From Pseudonocardia acidicola (GTDB lineage: Bacteria > Actinomycetota > Actinomycetes > Mycobacteriales > Pseudonocardiaceae), in assembly GCF_012911935.1 (NCBI RefSeq), contig NZ_JAAXLA010000054.1:1-46700 (forward strand): a stretch of DNA of 46,700 nt, written 5' to 3'. Below the pieces are notes generated by a model that saw nothing but the letters and a program-made list of their open reading frames with translations, made no database searches and had not been told where the DNA came from. A program made the position numbers and the translations under genes. Positions 15,414 through 24,720 of this stretch are shown in pieces (position 1 is the first letter of the stretch; each line of letters begins with the position of its first letter).

Positions 15414-16664
15414 TCATCGCGGCGATCCCGACGTCACCGAGCGGGACGATCCCGCGCCGGCTGTTGCCGGAGGCCGGCGCGCCGACAGCGCCCCCGCCAC
15501 GGTGAGCAGACCGATCGAGCCGAGGACCGCCAGCAGCGGGACCGTCCAGCCGCCGGTGGCCTCGTGCACGGTGCCGATGACGGTGGGTCCGGCTGCGGCC
15601 ACCGCGTAGCCGCCACCCTGGACCAGCGCGGACATGCTGCGGTTCTCGGCGAGGCTGCGCGCCCGCAACACGATCATCGAGAAGATCACGGTGATCCCGC
15701 CGCCCTGCGCGGCCCCGCCGAGCCCGCACCACAGCGGCCACCACTGCGGGGCCAGCAGCAGCCCCAGCGGCAGCGCGGACCAGCCCGCACACACCACCAG
15801 CAGGACCGGGCGCGGCGGCCACAGCCGCAGCAGCGCCGGCACGCCGAAGGCCCCCACGACCGCCGCCACCTGGAAGACCGACGAGCTCAATCCGGCGGCG
15901 CTGCCGCTGAGCCCGCGCTCGTCGCGCAGCAGCAGCGGCAGCCAGGCCGTCACCCCGTAGTAGGCGAAGGCCTGCCCGGCGAACGCGGCCGTCAGCCCCC
16001 ACACGACGGGGCGGCGCCACCACACGGGATGCCGGTCGGACTCGGGGTCGGCGTCGGCCGCGGCCTGTGCGGGGCCCCCGCGCGGGCGGCCCCGGGTGGC
16101 GCCCCACCAGACGAGGGCGGCGGCCACCACCAGCACACCCCAGGAGACCAGGGCCGCTCGCCAGCCCACCGCGGCGGCGATCGGCACGGTCAGCGACAGG
16201 GTGAGCATGGATCCGACGTTGAGCGCCGCGGTGTAGGTGCCGAGCACGGCGCCCGCGCGATGCGACAGATCGCGCCCGATCACCACCGGAACGGCCACGT
16301 TGCCGACGGTGATCGCGATGCCGATGATCAGGGTGCCGGCCAGCGCGGCCGGCACCCCGTCGACGGAGCGCACCACGATGCCGGCGAGCAGGGCGGCCAG
16401 CGCGATCAGTACCCCGCGCTCGAGCCCGGCACGGGCGAGCAGCCACGCCGCCAGCGGCGTCGCCACCCCGAAACACAGCACCGGCAGACTGGTCAGCAGG
16501 CCGGCGGTACCGGCGCCGATCCGCAGGTCGGCGGTGATCGCGTCGAGTACCGGGGACACCGCGACGATCGGCCCGCGCAGGTTGATCGCGAGCAGGACGA
16601 TGCCCACGACGAGCAGAGTCGCGGAGGCCGGGGGCAGATCGTGACGTGTGCGCGGGCCGGTCAC
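15414..16664 (-). CDS. MFS transporter, CynX/NimT-like
   Basis: The product is 416 residues from a GTG at 16664 with about twelve transmembrane segments. 'LLAINLRGPIVAVSPVLDAI' is the signature of cyanate/nitroimidazole-type MFS permeases; a hydrophilic loop near residues 195-215 separates the two halves. A GATACT hexamer at 16748-16743 on the minus strand could be the -10. The substrate cannot be predicted. Adjacent genes give no clue. Confidence 0.8.
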   Translation of the reverse strand: MTGPRTRHDLPPASATLLVVGIVLLAINLRGPIVAVSPVLDAITADLRIGAGTAGLLTSLPVLCFGVATPLAAWLLARAGLERGVLIALAALLAGIVVRSVDGVPAALAGTLIIGIAITVGNVAVPVVIGRDLSHRAGAVLGTYTAALNVGSMLTLSLTVPIAAAVGWRAALVSWGVLVVAAALVWWGATRGRPRGGPAQAAADADPESDRHPVWWRRPVVWGLTAAFAGQAFAYYGVTAWLPLLLRDERGLSGSAAGLSSSVFQVAAVVGAFGVPALLRLWPPRPVLLVVCAGWSALPLGLLLAPQWWPLWCGLGGAAQGGGITVIFSMIVLRARSLAENRSMSALVQGGGYAVAAAGPTVIGTVHEATGGWTVPLLAVLGSIGLLTVAGALSARRPPATAGAGSSRSVTSGSPR

Positions 16665-16976
16665 CGGGTGCCGGCGCCGGGCAGGGGCCGCTCCGTCGGG
16701 ACCGGCACCAGCCGGGTCGTCACGCGGCCAGGTGTCGGACCAAGTATCACCGCCTCATCCTTCTCACCTGCTACGGCGTGGCGCAGCCCGCGGTGAGCAA
16801 CGTCGCGGTGAGGTACGTCGCTCCGGCCGCCCGGCGCAGCTGCGGCGGCGCGCCTGCACGGGGCGCCGCGAAGGCCCGATCAAGCACGTTCACCCCGGAC
16901 CGGGCATCCGACGTTCGAAGCGGGTGGGAGCGGGTACGCCGCAGCCCACCACCGTCCCGCCCCGCAGGAGCAGCCC
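16665..16976. other. 312-bp spacer between divergent MFS and ctaD2 genes
   Basis: The spacer holds the presumed promoters of both genes. The best hexamer is GATACT on the minus strand (16748-16743). I found no dormancy-type box with a matching -10, unlike the ctaD1 upstream region, and no small ORF I can support. Confidence 0.5.
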
Positions 16977-18740
16977 ATGACCACCGTGCGGCCCGCGCCC
17001 GTTCCCACGCGTCCGTACCCGGCGCGCCGCGCCCCGAAGGGCAGCCGGCTGCTGAAGATGGTGCGCACCACGGACCCCAAGGACATCGCGATCCTGTACC
17101 TGGTCACGTCGTTCGGCTTCTTCCTGCTCGGTGGCGCCATGGCGCTGCTGATGCGCGCCGAACTGGCCCGTCCGGGGCAGCAGTTCCTGTCCAACGAGCA
17201 GTACAACCAGCTGTTCACCATGCACGGCACGATCATGCTGCTGCTGTACGCGACGCCGATCCTGTTCGGGTTCGCGAACTACATCGTGCCGCTGCAGATC
17301 GGCGCCCCGGACGTGGCGTTCCCGCGGCTGAACGCCTTCTCCTACTGGCTGTTCCTGTTCGGCGGGCTGATCGTCATGAGCGGGTTCCTCACCGCAGGCG
17401 GCGCCGCCGACTTCGGGTGGTTCGCCTACAGCCCGCTGCACGACGCCATGCACTCGCCGGGGCCCGGCGGAGACCTGTGGGCGATGGGCCTCATCCTGTC
17501 CGGGCTGGGCACCATCCTGGGTGCGGTCAACTTCATCACCACGGTGGTCTGCCTGCGCGCGCCGGGGATGACGATGTTCCGGGTACCGCTGTTCACCTGG
17601 ACGGTGTTCGTGACGGCGATCCTCATCCTCATCGCGTTCCCGGTGCTCACCGCCGGACTGTTCGGGATGGAGGCCGACCGGCACCTCGGCGCGCACGCCT
17701 TCGACCCGGCCAACGGCGGCGCGATCCTCTGGCAGCACCTGTTCTGGTTCTTCGGCCACCCCGAGGTCTACATCGTCGCGCTGCCCTTCTTCGGCATCAT
17801 CTCCGAGATCATCCCGGTGTTCAGCCGCAAACCGCTGTTCGGCTACAAGGGCCTCGTGTTCGCGACCATCGCCATCGCGATGCTGTCCGGGGCGGTGTGG
17901 GCGCACCACATGTACGCCACCGGCGCGGTCCTGCTGGCCTTCTTCTCCTTCACCACCTTCCTCATCGCGGTGCCCACCGGCATCAAGTTCGTCAACTGGA
18001 TCGGCACCATGTGGAAGGGGAAGCTGAGCTTCGAGACAGCGATGCTGTTCGCGTTGGGCTTCCTGATCACGTTCCTGCTCGGCGGTATGACCGGCGTGAT
18101 GCTGGCCTCCCCGCCCCTGGACTTCCACATGTCCGACTCGTACTTCGTCGTCGCCCACTTCCACTACGTGCTGTTCGGCACCATCGTGTTCGCCACCTAC
18201 GGCGGGATCTACTTCTGGTTCCCGAAGATGACCGGCCGGATGATGGACGAGACCCTCGGAAAGATCCACTTCTGGACCACGTTCGTCGGCTTCCACACCA
18301 CCTTCCTGGTACAGCACTGGCTGGGCAACCAAGGCATGCCCCGCCGCTACGTGGACTACCTGCCCACCGACGGGTTCACCACGCTCAACACGATCTCGTC
18401 CATCGGCGCGTTCATCCTCGGCGCGTCGGTGCTGCCGTTCCTGTGGAACATCGCCCACAGCTACCGCTACGGCCGGGTCGTGACCGTCGACGACCCCTGG
18501 GGGTACGGCAACTCGCTGGAATGGGCCACCTCCTGCCCGCCGCCGCGGCACAACTTCACCGAACTGCCGCGCATCCGCTCCGAACGGCCCGCCTTCGACC
18601 TGCACCACCCCGACCTCGCGGCCCGCTGGCGGGCCGAGGCCCACGTCGGCGTGCAGGGCCGTCCCGAACCCGCGCTGTCCGAGGTCGGCGCGAAGACACT
18701 CGCCGAGGAGGAGCACCCGCCGGACCCGCGCGACCACTGA
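16977..18740 (+). CDS. ctaD: Cytochrome c oxidase subunit I, copy 2
   Basis: The product is 587 residues; the ATG at 16977 follows AGGAG. All redox ligands are present: H83 ('FTMHGTIM'), H261 and Y265 ('FGHPEVY'), H310/H311 ('WAHHM'), H394/H396 ('AHFHYV'). It carries a longer, acidic C-terminal tail than copy 1 ('VGAKTLAEEEHPPDPRDH'). It is closer to the housekeeping actinobacterial CtaD at 'FGFANYIVPLQ' and 'NAFSYWLFLF'. No other oxidase subunit is nearby. A hairpin terminator follows. Confidence 0.95.
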   Translation: MTTVRPAPVPTRPYPARRAPKGSRLLKMVRTTDPKDIAILYLVTSFGFFLLGGAMALLMRAELARPGQQFLSNEQYNQLFTMHGTIMLLLYATPILFGFANYIVPLQIGAPDVAFPRLNAFSYWLFLFGGLIVMSGFLTAGGAADFGWFAYSPLHDAMHSPGPGGDLWAMGLILSGLGTILGAVNFITTVVCLRAPGMTMFRVPLFTWTVFVTAILILIAFPVLTAGLFGMEADRHLGAHAFDPANGGAILWQHLFWFFGHPEVYIVALPFFGIISEIIPVFSRKPLFGYKGLVFATIAIAMLSGAVWAHHMYATGAVLLAFFSFTTFLIAVPTGIKFVNWIGTMWKGKLSFETAMLFALGFLITFLLGGMTGVMLASPPLDFHMSDSYFVVAHFHYVLFGTIVFATYGGIYFWFPKMTGRMMDETLGKIHFWTTFVGFHTTFLVQHWLGNQGMPRRYVDYLPTDGFTTLNTISSIGAFILGASVLPFLWNIAHSYRYGRVVTVDDPWGYGNSLEWATSCPPPRHNFTELPRIRSERPAFDLHHPDLAARWRAEAHVGVQGRPEPALSEVGAKTLAEEEHPPDPRDH

Positions 18741-18744
18741 CCGG

Positions 18745-18778
18745 CCGGCACGGATCGGCGTCGCCGACGTGATCTGTG
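18745..18778 (+). terminator. Terminator hairpin after ctaD2
   Basis: GGCACGGATC (18745-18754) pairs with GATCTGTGCC (18769-18778) with one G-T pair; an inner GGCG/CGCC stem extends it. Confidence 0.6.
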
Positions 18779-18801
18779 CCGCACGCCACCCGTTCCGCGG
18801 C

Positions 18802-18848
18802 TTGCACACTTAGTAGGACGTCCGACTATATTTACTTGGACGTCCTAC
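18802..18848 (+). promoter_or_regulatory. icmF promoter and operator
   Basis: GTAGGACGTCC (18813-18823) and GGACGTCCTAC (18838-18848) form a perfect 11-bp inverted repeat around a 14-nt AT-rich centre. Each arm contains the palindrome GGACGTCC. A -35-like TTGCAC (18802-18807) and the TATATT-rich centre (18827-18832) place the repeats across the promoter, as expected for a TetR-type repressor. No regulator gene is adjacent. Confidence 0.7.
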
Positions 18849-18922
18849 GGTTCATGGGAGTGATCCGAACCTCCGACCAGGGCGCCGCCGATGACTCGGT
18901 GCGACGAGAAGAGGTGCGCAGA

Positions 18923-21900
18923 ATGGCCGAGCTGCACGTGCCCGCCCATCCGGTCCGGTTCGTCACCGCGGCGAGCCTGTTCGACGGCCACGACGCCGCG
19001 ATCAACATCATGCGACGGATCCTGCAGAAGCAGGGCGCCGAGGTCATCCACCTCGGGCACAACCGCTCGGTCGACGAGGTCGTCGCCGCGGCCGTCCAGG
19101 AGGACGCGCACGGCGTCGCCATCAGCTCCTACCAGGGCGGGCACGTCGAGTACTTCACCTACCTGGTCGAGCTGCTGCGCGAGCGCGGCGCCGGCCACGT
19201 CAAGGTCTACGGCGGCGGGGGCGGGGTCATCGTGCCCGCGGAGATCGAGCTGCTGCACTCCCGCGGCGTCGCGCGCCTGTTCTCCCCCGAGGACGGCCAG
19301 CGCCTCGGGCTGCCGGGGATGATCAACATCATGATCCGGGAGTGCGACGTCGACCTCGCCGCCACCCCGCCGGACTCCTACGACGGCCTGTTCGCCGGAG
19401 AGCACCGCACGCTGGCTCGCGCGCTCACCCTGGCCGAGGCCGGACGGTTGCCCGACGAGGTCCGCGAGCGCATCGCGAAGGCCACCGAGCAGCGCCCGGT
19501 GCCCGTACTGGGCATCACCGGCACCGGCGGTTCCGGCAAGTCCTCGCTGACCGACGAGCTGGTCCGCCGCTTCCGGCTGGACCAGGAGGACAAGCTGCGC
19601 ATCGCGGTGCTCGCCGTCGACCCGACCCGGCGCCGGGGCGGCGGAGCACTGCTCGGCGACCGGATCCGGATGAACAGCCTGACCGGCGAGCAGGTGTTCT
19701 TCCGCTCGATGGCCACCCGCGGCGCCGACGGCCAGCTCCCCGAGCAGCTCGGCGACGCCATCGCGGTGCTCAAGGCCGCCGGGTTCGACCTGGTCGTCGT
19801 GGAGACCCCGGGCATCGGCCAGGGCGACGCCGGCATCGTGCCGTTCGTCGACCGCTCGCTGTACGTGATGACGCCGGAGTTCGGCGCCGCGTCGCAGCTC
19901 GAGAAGATCGACATGCTGGACTTCGCCGACGTCGTCGCGATCAACAAGTTCGAGCGCCGCGGTGCCGAGGACGCCCGCCGCGACGTGGCGCGGCAACTCA
20001 TCCGCAACCGGGACGAGTTCGGCGCCGCCTGGGAGGACATGCCGGTCTTCGGCACCAGCGCCGCGACGTTCAACGACGACGGCGTCACCGCGCTCTACCG
20101 GCACCTCACCGGGCTGCTCGGCGAGAACGGCCTGACCGTGCACGAGGGCCGGCTGCCCACGACCGAGCGCAAGACCTCCAGCGAGCACGCCGCGATCATC
20201 CCGCCGCAGAAGAGCCGGTATCTCGCCGACATCGCCGCGACCGTCCGCGGCTACCACGAGCAGACCGCGAAGCAGGCCGACGCCGCCCGCGAACGCCAGC
20301 ACCTGCGCACCGCCAAGGCCGCGCTGCAGAAGGCCGGCGCCGAGGCCGGCGGCATCGACGCCGTGCTGGAGTCCGCGGAGAAGGCCCTCGACCCGCAGGC
20401 CGCCGCGCTGCTCGACGAGTGGCCCCAGGTCGTCGAGGACTACTCCGGCGACGAACTGGTCGTGCGGGTCCGCGACAAGGAGCTGCGCACCACGCTCACC
20501 CGCGAGACCCTGTCCGGCAGCCGGGTCCGCCGGGTCGCGCTGCCGAGGTTCACCGAGGACCCGGAGCTGCTGCGGTTCCTGCGCCGGGAGAACCTGCCGG
20601 GCAGGTTCCCGTTCACCGCCGGGGTGTTCGCGTTCAAGCGCGAGGGCGAGGACCCGGCCCGCATGTTCGCCGGTGAGGGCGACGCGTTCCGCACCAACAG
20701 GCGGTTCCGGTACCTGTCCGCCGACTCCGAGGCCAAGCGGCTGTCGACCGCGTTCGACTCGGTGACGCTCTACGGCCGCGACCCCGACACCCGCCCCGAC
20801 GTCTACGGCAAGGTCGGCACCTCGGGTGTCTCGATCGCGACGCTCGAGGACATGAAGGTGCTCTACGACGGGTTCGACCTGACCTCCCCGACCACCTCGG
20901 TCTCCATGACGATCAACGGCCCGGCGCCGACGATCCTGGCGTTCTACCTCAACACCGCGATCGACCAGCAGGTGGACAAGTTCGAGGCCGAGCACGGCCG
21001 TGCGCCGTCGGCCGAGGAGCGCGCGGAGCTCGCCGCCTTCGCCCTGGCCAACGTGCGCGGCACGGTGCAGGCCGACATCCTCAAGGAGGACCAGGGCCAG
21101 AACACCTGCATCTTCTCCACCGAGTTCTCGCTGCGGATGATGGCCGACATCCAGGAGTGGTTCATCCAGCACAAGGTGCGGAACTTCTACTCGGTGTCGA
21201 TCTCCGGCTACCACATCGCCGAGGCCGGGGCGAACCCCATCAGCCAGCTCGCCTTCACCCTGGCCAACGGGTTCACCTACGTCGAGAGCTACCTCGCGCG
21301 CGGGATGGACATCGACGACTTCGCGCCGAACCTGTCGTTCTTCTTCTCCAACGGCATGGACGCCGAGTACTCGGTGATCGGCCGGGTGGCGCGGCGGATC
21401 TGGGCCGTGGCGATGCGCGAGCGCTACGGCGCGAACGAGCGCTCGCAGAAGCTGAAGTACCACGTACAGACCTCCGGCCGGTCGCTGCACGCGCAGGAGA
21501 TGAACTTCAACGACATCCGCACGACGCTGCAGGCGCTGTGCGCGCTCTACGACAACGCGAACTCGCTGCACACCAACGCTTACGACGAGGCGATCACGAC
21601 GCCGACCGAGTCCTCGGTGCGCCGGGCGATGGCCATCCAGCTGATCATCAACCGCGAGTGGGGCCTGTCGATGAACGAGAACCCGCTGCAGGGCTCGTTC
21701 ATCATCGACGAGCTGACCGACCTGGTCGAGGAAGCGGTGCTCTCCGAGTTCGACGCGATCGCCGAGCGCGGCGGCGTGCTGGGTGCGATGGAGACCGGCT
21801 ACCAGCGCGGCAAGATCCAGGACGAGTCGATGCTCTACGAGCACCGCAAGCACGACGGCACGCTGCCGATCATCGGGGTAAACAGGTTCACCAGGCCCGA

Positions 21901-22159
21901 CACCGACGACGACGAGCCGTTCGAGATCGAGCTGGCCCGGGCGACCGAGGACGAGAAGAAGTCCCAGCTCGACCGGCTGGCCGACTTCCAGGCCCGGCAC
22001 GCCGATTCCGCGCAGGTCGCGATCCGCCGGTTGCAGGACGCGGCCACCGGCGACGGCAACGTCTTCGCCGAGCTGATGAGCGCGGCGCGGGTCTGCTCGC
22101 TCGGCCAGCTCACCGAGGCGTTCTTCGAGGTCGGCGGCCAGTACCGGCGCAACATGTAG
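18923..22159 (+). CDS. icmF: Fused isobutyryl-CoA mutase IcmF
   Basis: The product is 1078 residues, the normal IcmF length. The ATG at 18923 follows AGAAGAGG; an in-frame ATG at 18854 lacks a ribosome-binding site. The B12-binding domain is about residues 8-140 ('SLFDGHDAAINIMRRIL', with the cobalt-ligand motif DxH). The G-protein chaperone domain has Walker A 'GTGGSGKSS' (from about residue 199) and 'NKFERRG'. The substrate-binding mutase domain is from about 560 to the end ('QNTCIFSTEFSLRMM', 'NEWGLSMNENPLQGS'-like stretch). It interconverts isobutyryl-CoA and n-butyryl-CoA using adenosylcobalamin; related enzymes also act on pivalyl- or isovaleryl-CoA. The GTPase domain loads or repairs the cofactor. 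Confidence 0.95.
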   Translation: MAELHVPAHPVRFVTAASLFDGHDAAINIMRRILQKQGAEVIHLGHNRSVDEVVAAAVQEDAHGVAISSYQGGHVEYFTYLVELLRERGAGHVKVYGGGGGVIVPAEIELLHSRGVARLFSPEDGQRLGLPGMINIMIRECDVDLAATPPDSYDGLFAGEHRTLARALTLAEAGRLPDEVRERIAKATEQRPVPVLGITGTGGSGKSSLTDELVRRFRLDQEDKLRIAVLAVDPTRRRGGGALLGDRIRMNSLTGEQVFFRSMATRGADGQLPEQLGDAIAVLKAAGFDLVVVETPGIGQGDAGIVPFVDRSLYVMTPEFGAASQLEKIDMLDFADVVAINKFERRGAEDARRDVARQLIRNRDEFGAAWEDMPVFGTSAATFNDDGVTALYRHLTGLLGENGLTVHEGRLPTTERKTSSEHAAIIPPQKSRYLADIAATVRGYHEQTAKQADAARERQHLRTAKAALQKAGAEAGGIDAVLESAEKALDPQAAALLDEWPQVVEDYSGDELVVRVRDKELRTTLTRETLSGSRVRRVALPRFTEDPELLRFLRRENLPGRFPFTAGVFAFKREGEDPARMFAGEGDAFRTNRRFRYLSADSEAKRLSTAFDSVTLYGRDPDTRPDVYGKVGTSGVSIATLEDMKVLYDGFDLTSPTTSVSMTINGPAPTILAFYLNTAIDQQVDKFEAEHGRAPSAEERAELAAFALANVRGTVQADILKEDQGQNTCIFSTEFSLRMMADIQEWFIQHKVRNFYSVSISGYHIAEAGANPISQLAFTLANGFTYVESYLARGMDIDDFAPNLSFFFSNGMDAEYSVIGRVARRIWAVAMRERYGANERSQKLKYHVQTSGRSLHAQEMNFNDIRTTLQALCALYDNANSLHTNAYDEAITTPTESSVRRAMAIQLIINREWGLSMNENPLQGSFIIDELTDLVEEAVLSEFDAIAERGGVLGAMETGYQRGKIQDESMLYEHRKHDGTLPIIGVNRFTRPDTDDDEPFEIELARATEDEKKSQLDRLADFQARHADSAQVAIRRLQDAATGDGNVFAELMSAARVCSLGQLTEAFFEVGGQYRRNM

Positions 22160-22193
22160 CCGGCGCCGTGGTGGCCTGCCACGTCGGCGGTGT

Positions 22194-23195
22194 TCAGCTA
22201 CCGGTGAGCCGGACACCGCCGCGCGCGGCATGCTGCATCCGCAGCCAGGTGCCGTCGGTGATCCGGGAGTGATACGCCCGGTGGCCTGCGGTGCCGGGTG
22301 GCCAGGTGGCGAGGAACTCCGCCGCCCACCGTCCGGTGTCGTAGCGGACCGGCAGGGCGTCGAACCGCAGCCCGTCCAGCTCGATGCCGTAGAGGCTGTC
22401 CGCAGGTGTCCCGGAGTCGGCGGAGAGCCGGGTGATGACCCCGTGGCGGCGGCCGGTGAAGTTCGGCAGCCCGGCGGACCCGTTGTTCGCAACCAGGTAC
22501 CGGCGACCGTCGCGCTCGACGTCCTGGGCATGCGGCAGCCCGGTGTGGGTGCAGCAGACGACCTCGACGTCGGCGCGGGTGAACCAGGCGAGGACCTGCT
22601 CGCTGCCGGTGGGGACGCCGGACCAGCCGGTCCGCGCCCGGACGTCCGGGTCGCCCGGTTCCACGGCTTCCAGGGCGAGCTTCCACCCGGCGAGGGATTC
22701 GAGGTCTCCGTGCACGATCCCGACCCGGCGCCCGCCGACGGTGGCGGTCAGATGACGGGGCAGCGCGGCGAGCCGGGCCGGCTGCTCGGGAAAGCCTGCG
22801 ACGGTGCCGCGGAGCCGCTCGACCACGGCGTTGGAGTCGGCCACCACGTGGTCGCCGATGTAGTCGGGGTAGTCGCAGCCACAGCCCAGGTTCGCCTCGG
22901 CCGCAGTCAGGGCGTACTCGATGTTGCCCAGCGTCGCCCGGCAGGCGAGCACCCCCTCGGTGATCGCGGCGAACGCCGGGGGGTCGGCGTCGAGGTAGTG
23001 GAAGTCCCCGTTGAACACGATCTCCGGCGGTACCGGCTCCGCGGCCGCGCGTTCGACGACCGCGTCCAGGGCACCGGTGTTGCCGTACAGTCCGCCGACC
23101 ACGTACAGCGTGACGGCCTCGAACGCCGCCGGCCCGGCGAGGTCCTCGGGCCGGTAGCGGTAGGCCGGCGGGCAACTGCGCCCCGGACCGGACAC
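22194..23195 (-). CDS. Metallophosphoesterase-like protein of the arsenic operon
   Basis: The product is 333 residues from a GTG at 23195, two bases after the arsC stop, so it is the last gene of the arsR-acr3-arsC operon. Calcineurin-type motifs are partly present: 'FNGDFHYLD' for GDxxD, 'GNIEYAL' for GNHE/D, 'GIVHGDLES' and 'CTHTGLP' for GHTH. The first motif, normally D-x-H-G-N, reads 'GGLYGN', so both metal-binding residues of block 1 are replaced. A cysteine-rich stretch 'GCGCDYPDY' lies near residue 104. It could be a non-canonical phosphoesterase or a catalytically altered family member. Operon position suggests a link to arsenic handling. Confidence 0.65.
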   Translation of the reverse strand: MSGPGRSCPPAYRYRPEDLAGPAAFEAVTLYVVGGLYGNTGALDAVVERAAAEPVPPEIVFNGDFHYLDADPPAFAAITEGVLACRATLGNIEYALTAAEANLGCGCDYPDYIGDHVVADSNAVVERLRGTVAGFPEQPARLAALPRHLTATVGGRRVGIVHGDLESLAGWKLALEAVEPGDPDVRARTGWSGVPTGSEQVLAWFTRADVEVVCCTHTGLPHAQDVERDGRRYLVANNGSAGLPNFTGRRHGVITRLSADSGTPADSLYGIELDGLRFDALPVRYDTGRWAAEFLATWPPGTAGHRAYHSRITDGTWLRMQHAARGGVRLTGS

Positions 23196-23197
23196 GG

Positions 23198-23623
23198 CTA
23201 CGTCGTCCCGGCCGCGACCAGCTCGGCCAGCAGGGCACGGACCCGGGCCTCGATGTCGTCACGGATCGGGCGCACCCCGGCGACGTCCGTGCCGGCCGGG
23301 TCGGCCAGCTCCCAGTCCAGGTAGCGCTTGCCGGGGAAGACCGGGCAGGCGTCCCCGCAGCCCATGGTGACGACCACGTCCGCGGCCTGCACGGCGTCGG
23401 TGGTGAGCCGCTTCGGGAACTCGGCCGACAGGTCGATGCCGATCTCGTCCATGGCCGCCCGGACGGCCGGGTTGATCTCGTCGGCGGGCGCGGAGCCCGC
23501 CGAGGTGACGCGCACGGCCCCGTTCGCGTGGTGCTGCAGCAACGCCGCCGCCATCTGGGAGCGGCCGGCGTTGTGCACGCAGACGAACAGCACCTCGGGG
23601 ACGGCGGTGGGGTTGTCGGTCAT
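23198..23623 (-). CDS. arsC: Arsenate reductase, low-molecular-weight phosphatase fold
   Basis: The product is 141 residues. The ATG at 23623 overlaps the acr3 stop (ATGA). The catalytic P-loop 'CVHNAGR' (C15-x5-R21) is followed by two further cysteines in 'GCGDACP' (C89, C93). 'GKRYLDWELADPAG' is typical of actinobacterial ArsC. It reduces arsenate to arsenite in the cytoplasm; whether electrons come from thioredoxin or mycothiol/mycoredoxin cannot be decided here. Confidence 0.92.
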   Translation of the reverse strand: MTDNPTAVPEVLFVCVHNAGRSQMAAALLQHHANGAVRVTSAGSAPADEINPAVRAAMDEIGIDLSAEFPKRLTTDAVQAADVVVTMGCGDACPVFPGKRYLDWELADPAGTDVAGVRPIRDDIEARVRALLAELVAAGTT

Positions 23624-24720
23624 GGGGCTTCTCCGGTGAGGGGGCGGCGCGTCCAGCGGCGGCGGGCGGCGAGGGAGACGTAGACCAGCGCGACGAGGAC
23701 CGGGACCTCGATCAACGGGCCGACGACCCCGGCCAGGGCCTGCCCGGAGGCGACCCCGAAGGTCGCGATGGCGACCGCGATGGCGAGCTCGAAGTTGTTG
23801 CCGGCCGCGGTGAACGCCAGCGTGGTGCTGCGCTCGTAGCTCAGCCCGATCGCCTTGCCGAGTGCGTTCGACCCGGCCCACATGATCGCGAAATAGGCGA
23901 GCAGCGGCAGCGCGATGCGGGCGACGTCGACCGGCCGGCTGGTGATCGCGTCGCCCTGCAGGGCGAACAGGACGACGATGGTGAACAGCAGCCCGTAGAG
24001 CGCGAACGGGCCGACCCGCGGCAGGAACCGGGCCTCGTACCAGTCCCTCCCCTTGGCCCGCTCGCCGAGCCGGCGCGACAGGTACCCGGCGACCAGCGGC
24101 ACCCCCAGGAAGATCAGCACGGAGCGGGCGATGTCCCAGGAGGACACCGTGAGGTCGGCCTGCGGCAGCCCCAGCCAGCCGGGCAGCACATCCAGGTAGA
24201 ACCAGCCCAGCCCGGCGAACGCGATCACCTGGAACACCGAGTTGAGCGCGACGAGCACGGCGGCGGCCTCGCGGTCCCCGCAGGCCAGGTCGTTCCAGAT
24301 GATCACCATGGCGATGCAGCGGGCCAACCCGACGATGATCAGGCCGGTGCGGTATTCGGGCAGGTCGGGCAGCATCAGCCAGGCCAGCGCGAACATCAGC
24401 GCCGGGCCCAGCACCCAGTTCAGCACCAGCGACGAGACCAGCAGCCGCCGGTCCCCGGTCACCGTGTCCAGCCGGTCGTAGCGGACCCTGGCCAGCACCG
24501 GGTACATCATGATCAGCAGGCCGAGCGCGATCGGCAGCGAGACGCCGTCGACCGAGACGGCATCCAGCGCCGGGCCGATCCCGGGGATCCAGCGTCCGGC
24601 GAGTAGCCCGGCGACCATCGCAGCGATGATCCACACCGGCAGGAACCGGTCCAGGGTCGCCAGCTTCGCGACGACCCCGGGTGCGCCGGCATCGGCGACG
24701 GTCAGGTTCTCCGTGCTCAC
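23620..24720 (-). CDS. arsB: Arsenite efflux permease, ACR3 family
   Basis: The product is 366 residues with about ten transmembrane segments. The GTG at 24720 overlaps the arsR stop by 4 bp. 'LIIVGLARCIAMVIIWNDLACGD' carries the conserved cysteine of ACR3 transporters, and 'FTAAGNNFELAIAVAIATFG' is the second family hallmark. It exports arsenite (and possibly antimonite) using the proton motive force, after reduction by ArsC. The common actinobacterial name is arsB or acr3. Confidence 0.93.
   Translation of the reverse strand: MSTENLTVADAGAPGVVAKLATLDRFLPVWIIAAMVAGLLAGRWIPGIGPALDAVSVDGVSLPIALGLLIMMYPVLARVRYDRLDTVTGDRRLLVSSLVLNWVLGPALMFALAWLMLPDLPEYRTGLIIVGLARCIAMVIIWNDLACGDREAAAVLVALNSVFQVIAFAGLGWFYLDVLPGWLGLPQADLTVSSWDIARSVLIFLGVPLVAGYLSRRLGERAKGRDWYEARFLPRVGPFALYGLLFTIVVLFALQGDAITSRPVDVARIALPLLAYFAIMWAGSNALGKAIGLSYERSTTLAFTAAGNNFELAIAVAIATFGVASGQALAGVVGPLIEVPVLVALVYVSLAARRRWTRRPLTGEAP

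Noticed and set aside
8964..18740. The duplicated ctaD blocks as ends of a mobile element
   Set aside because: Repeats are confined to coding sequence; there are no terminal repeats, transposase or target duplication.
18845..22531. Very long minus-strand frame opposite icmF
   Set aside because: It is a composition effect opposite a well-conserved gene; the translation has no recognisable domain.
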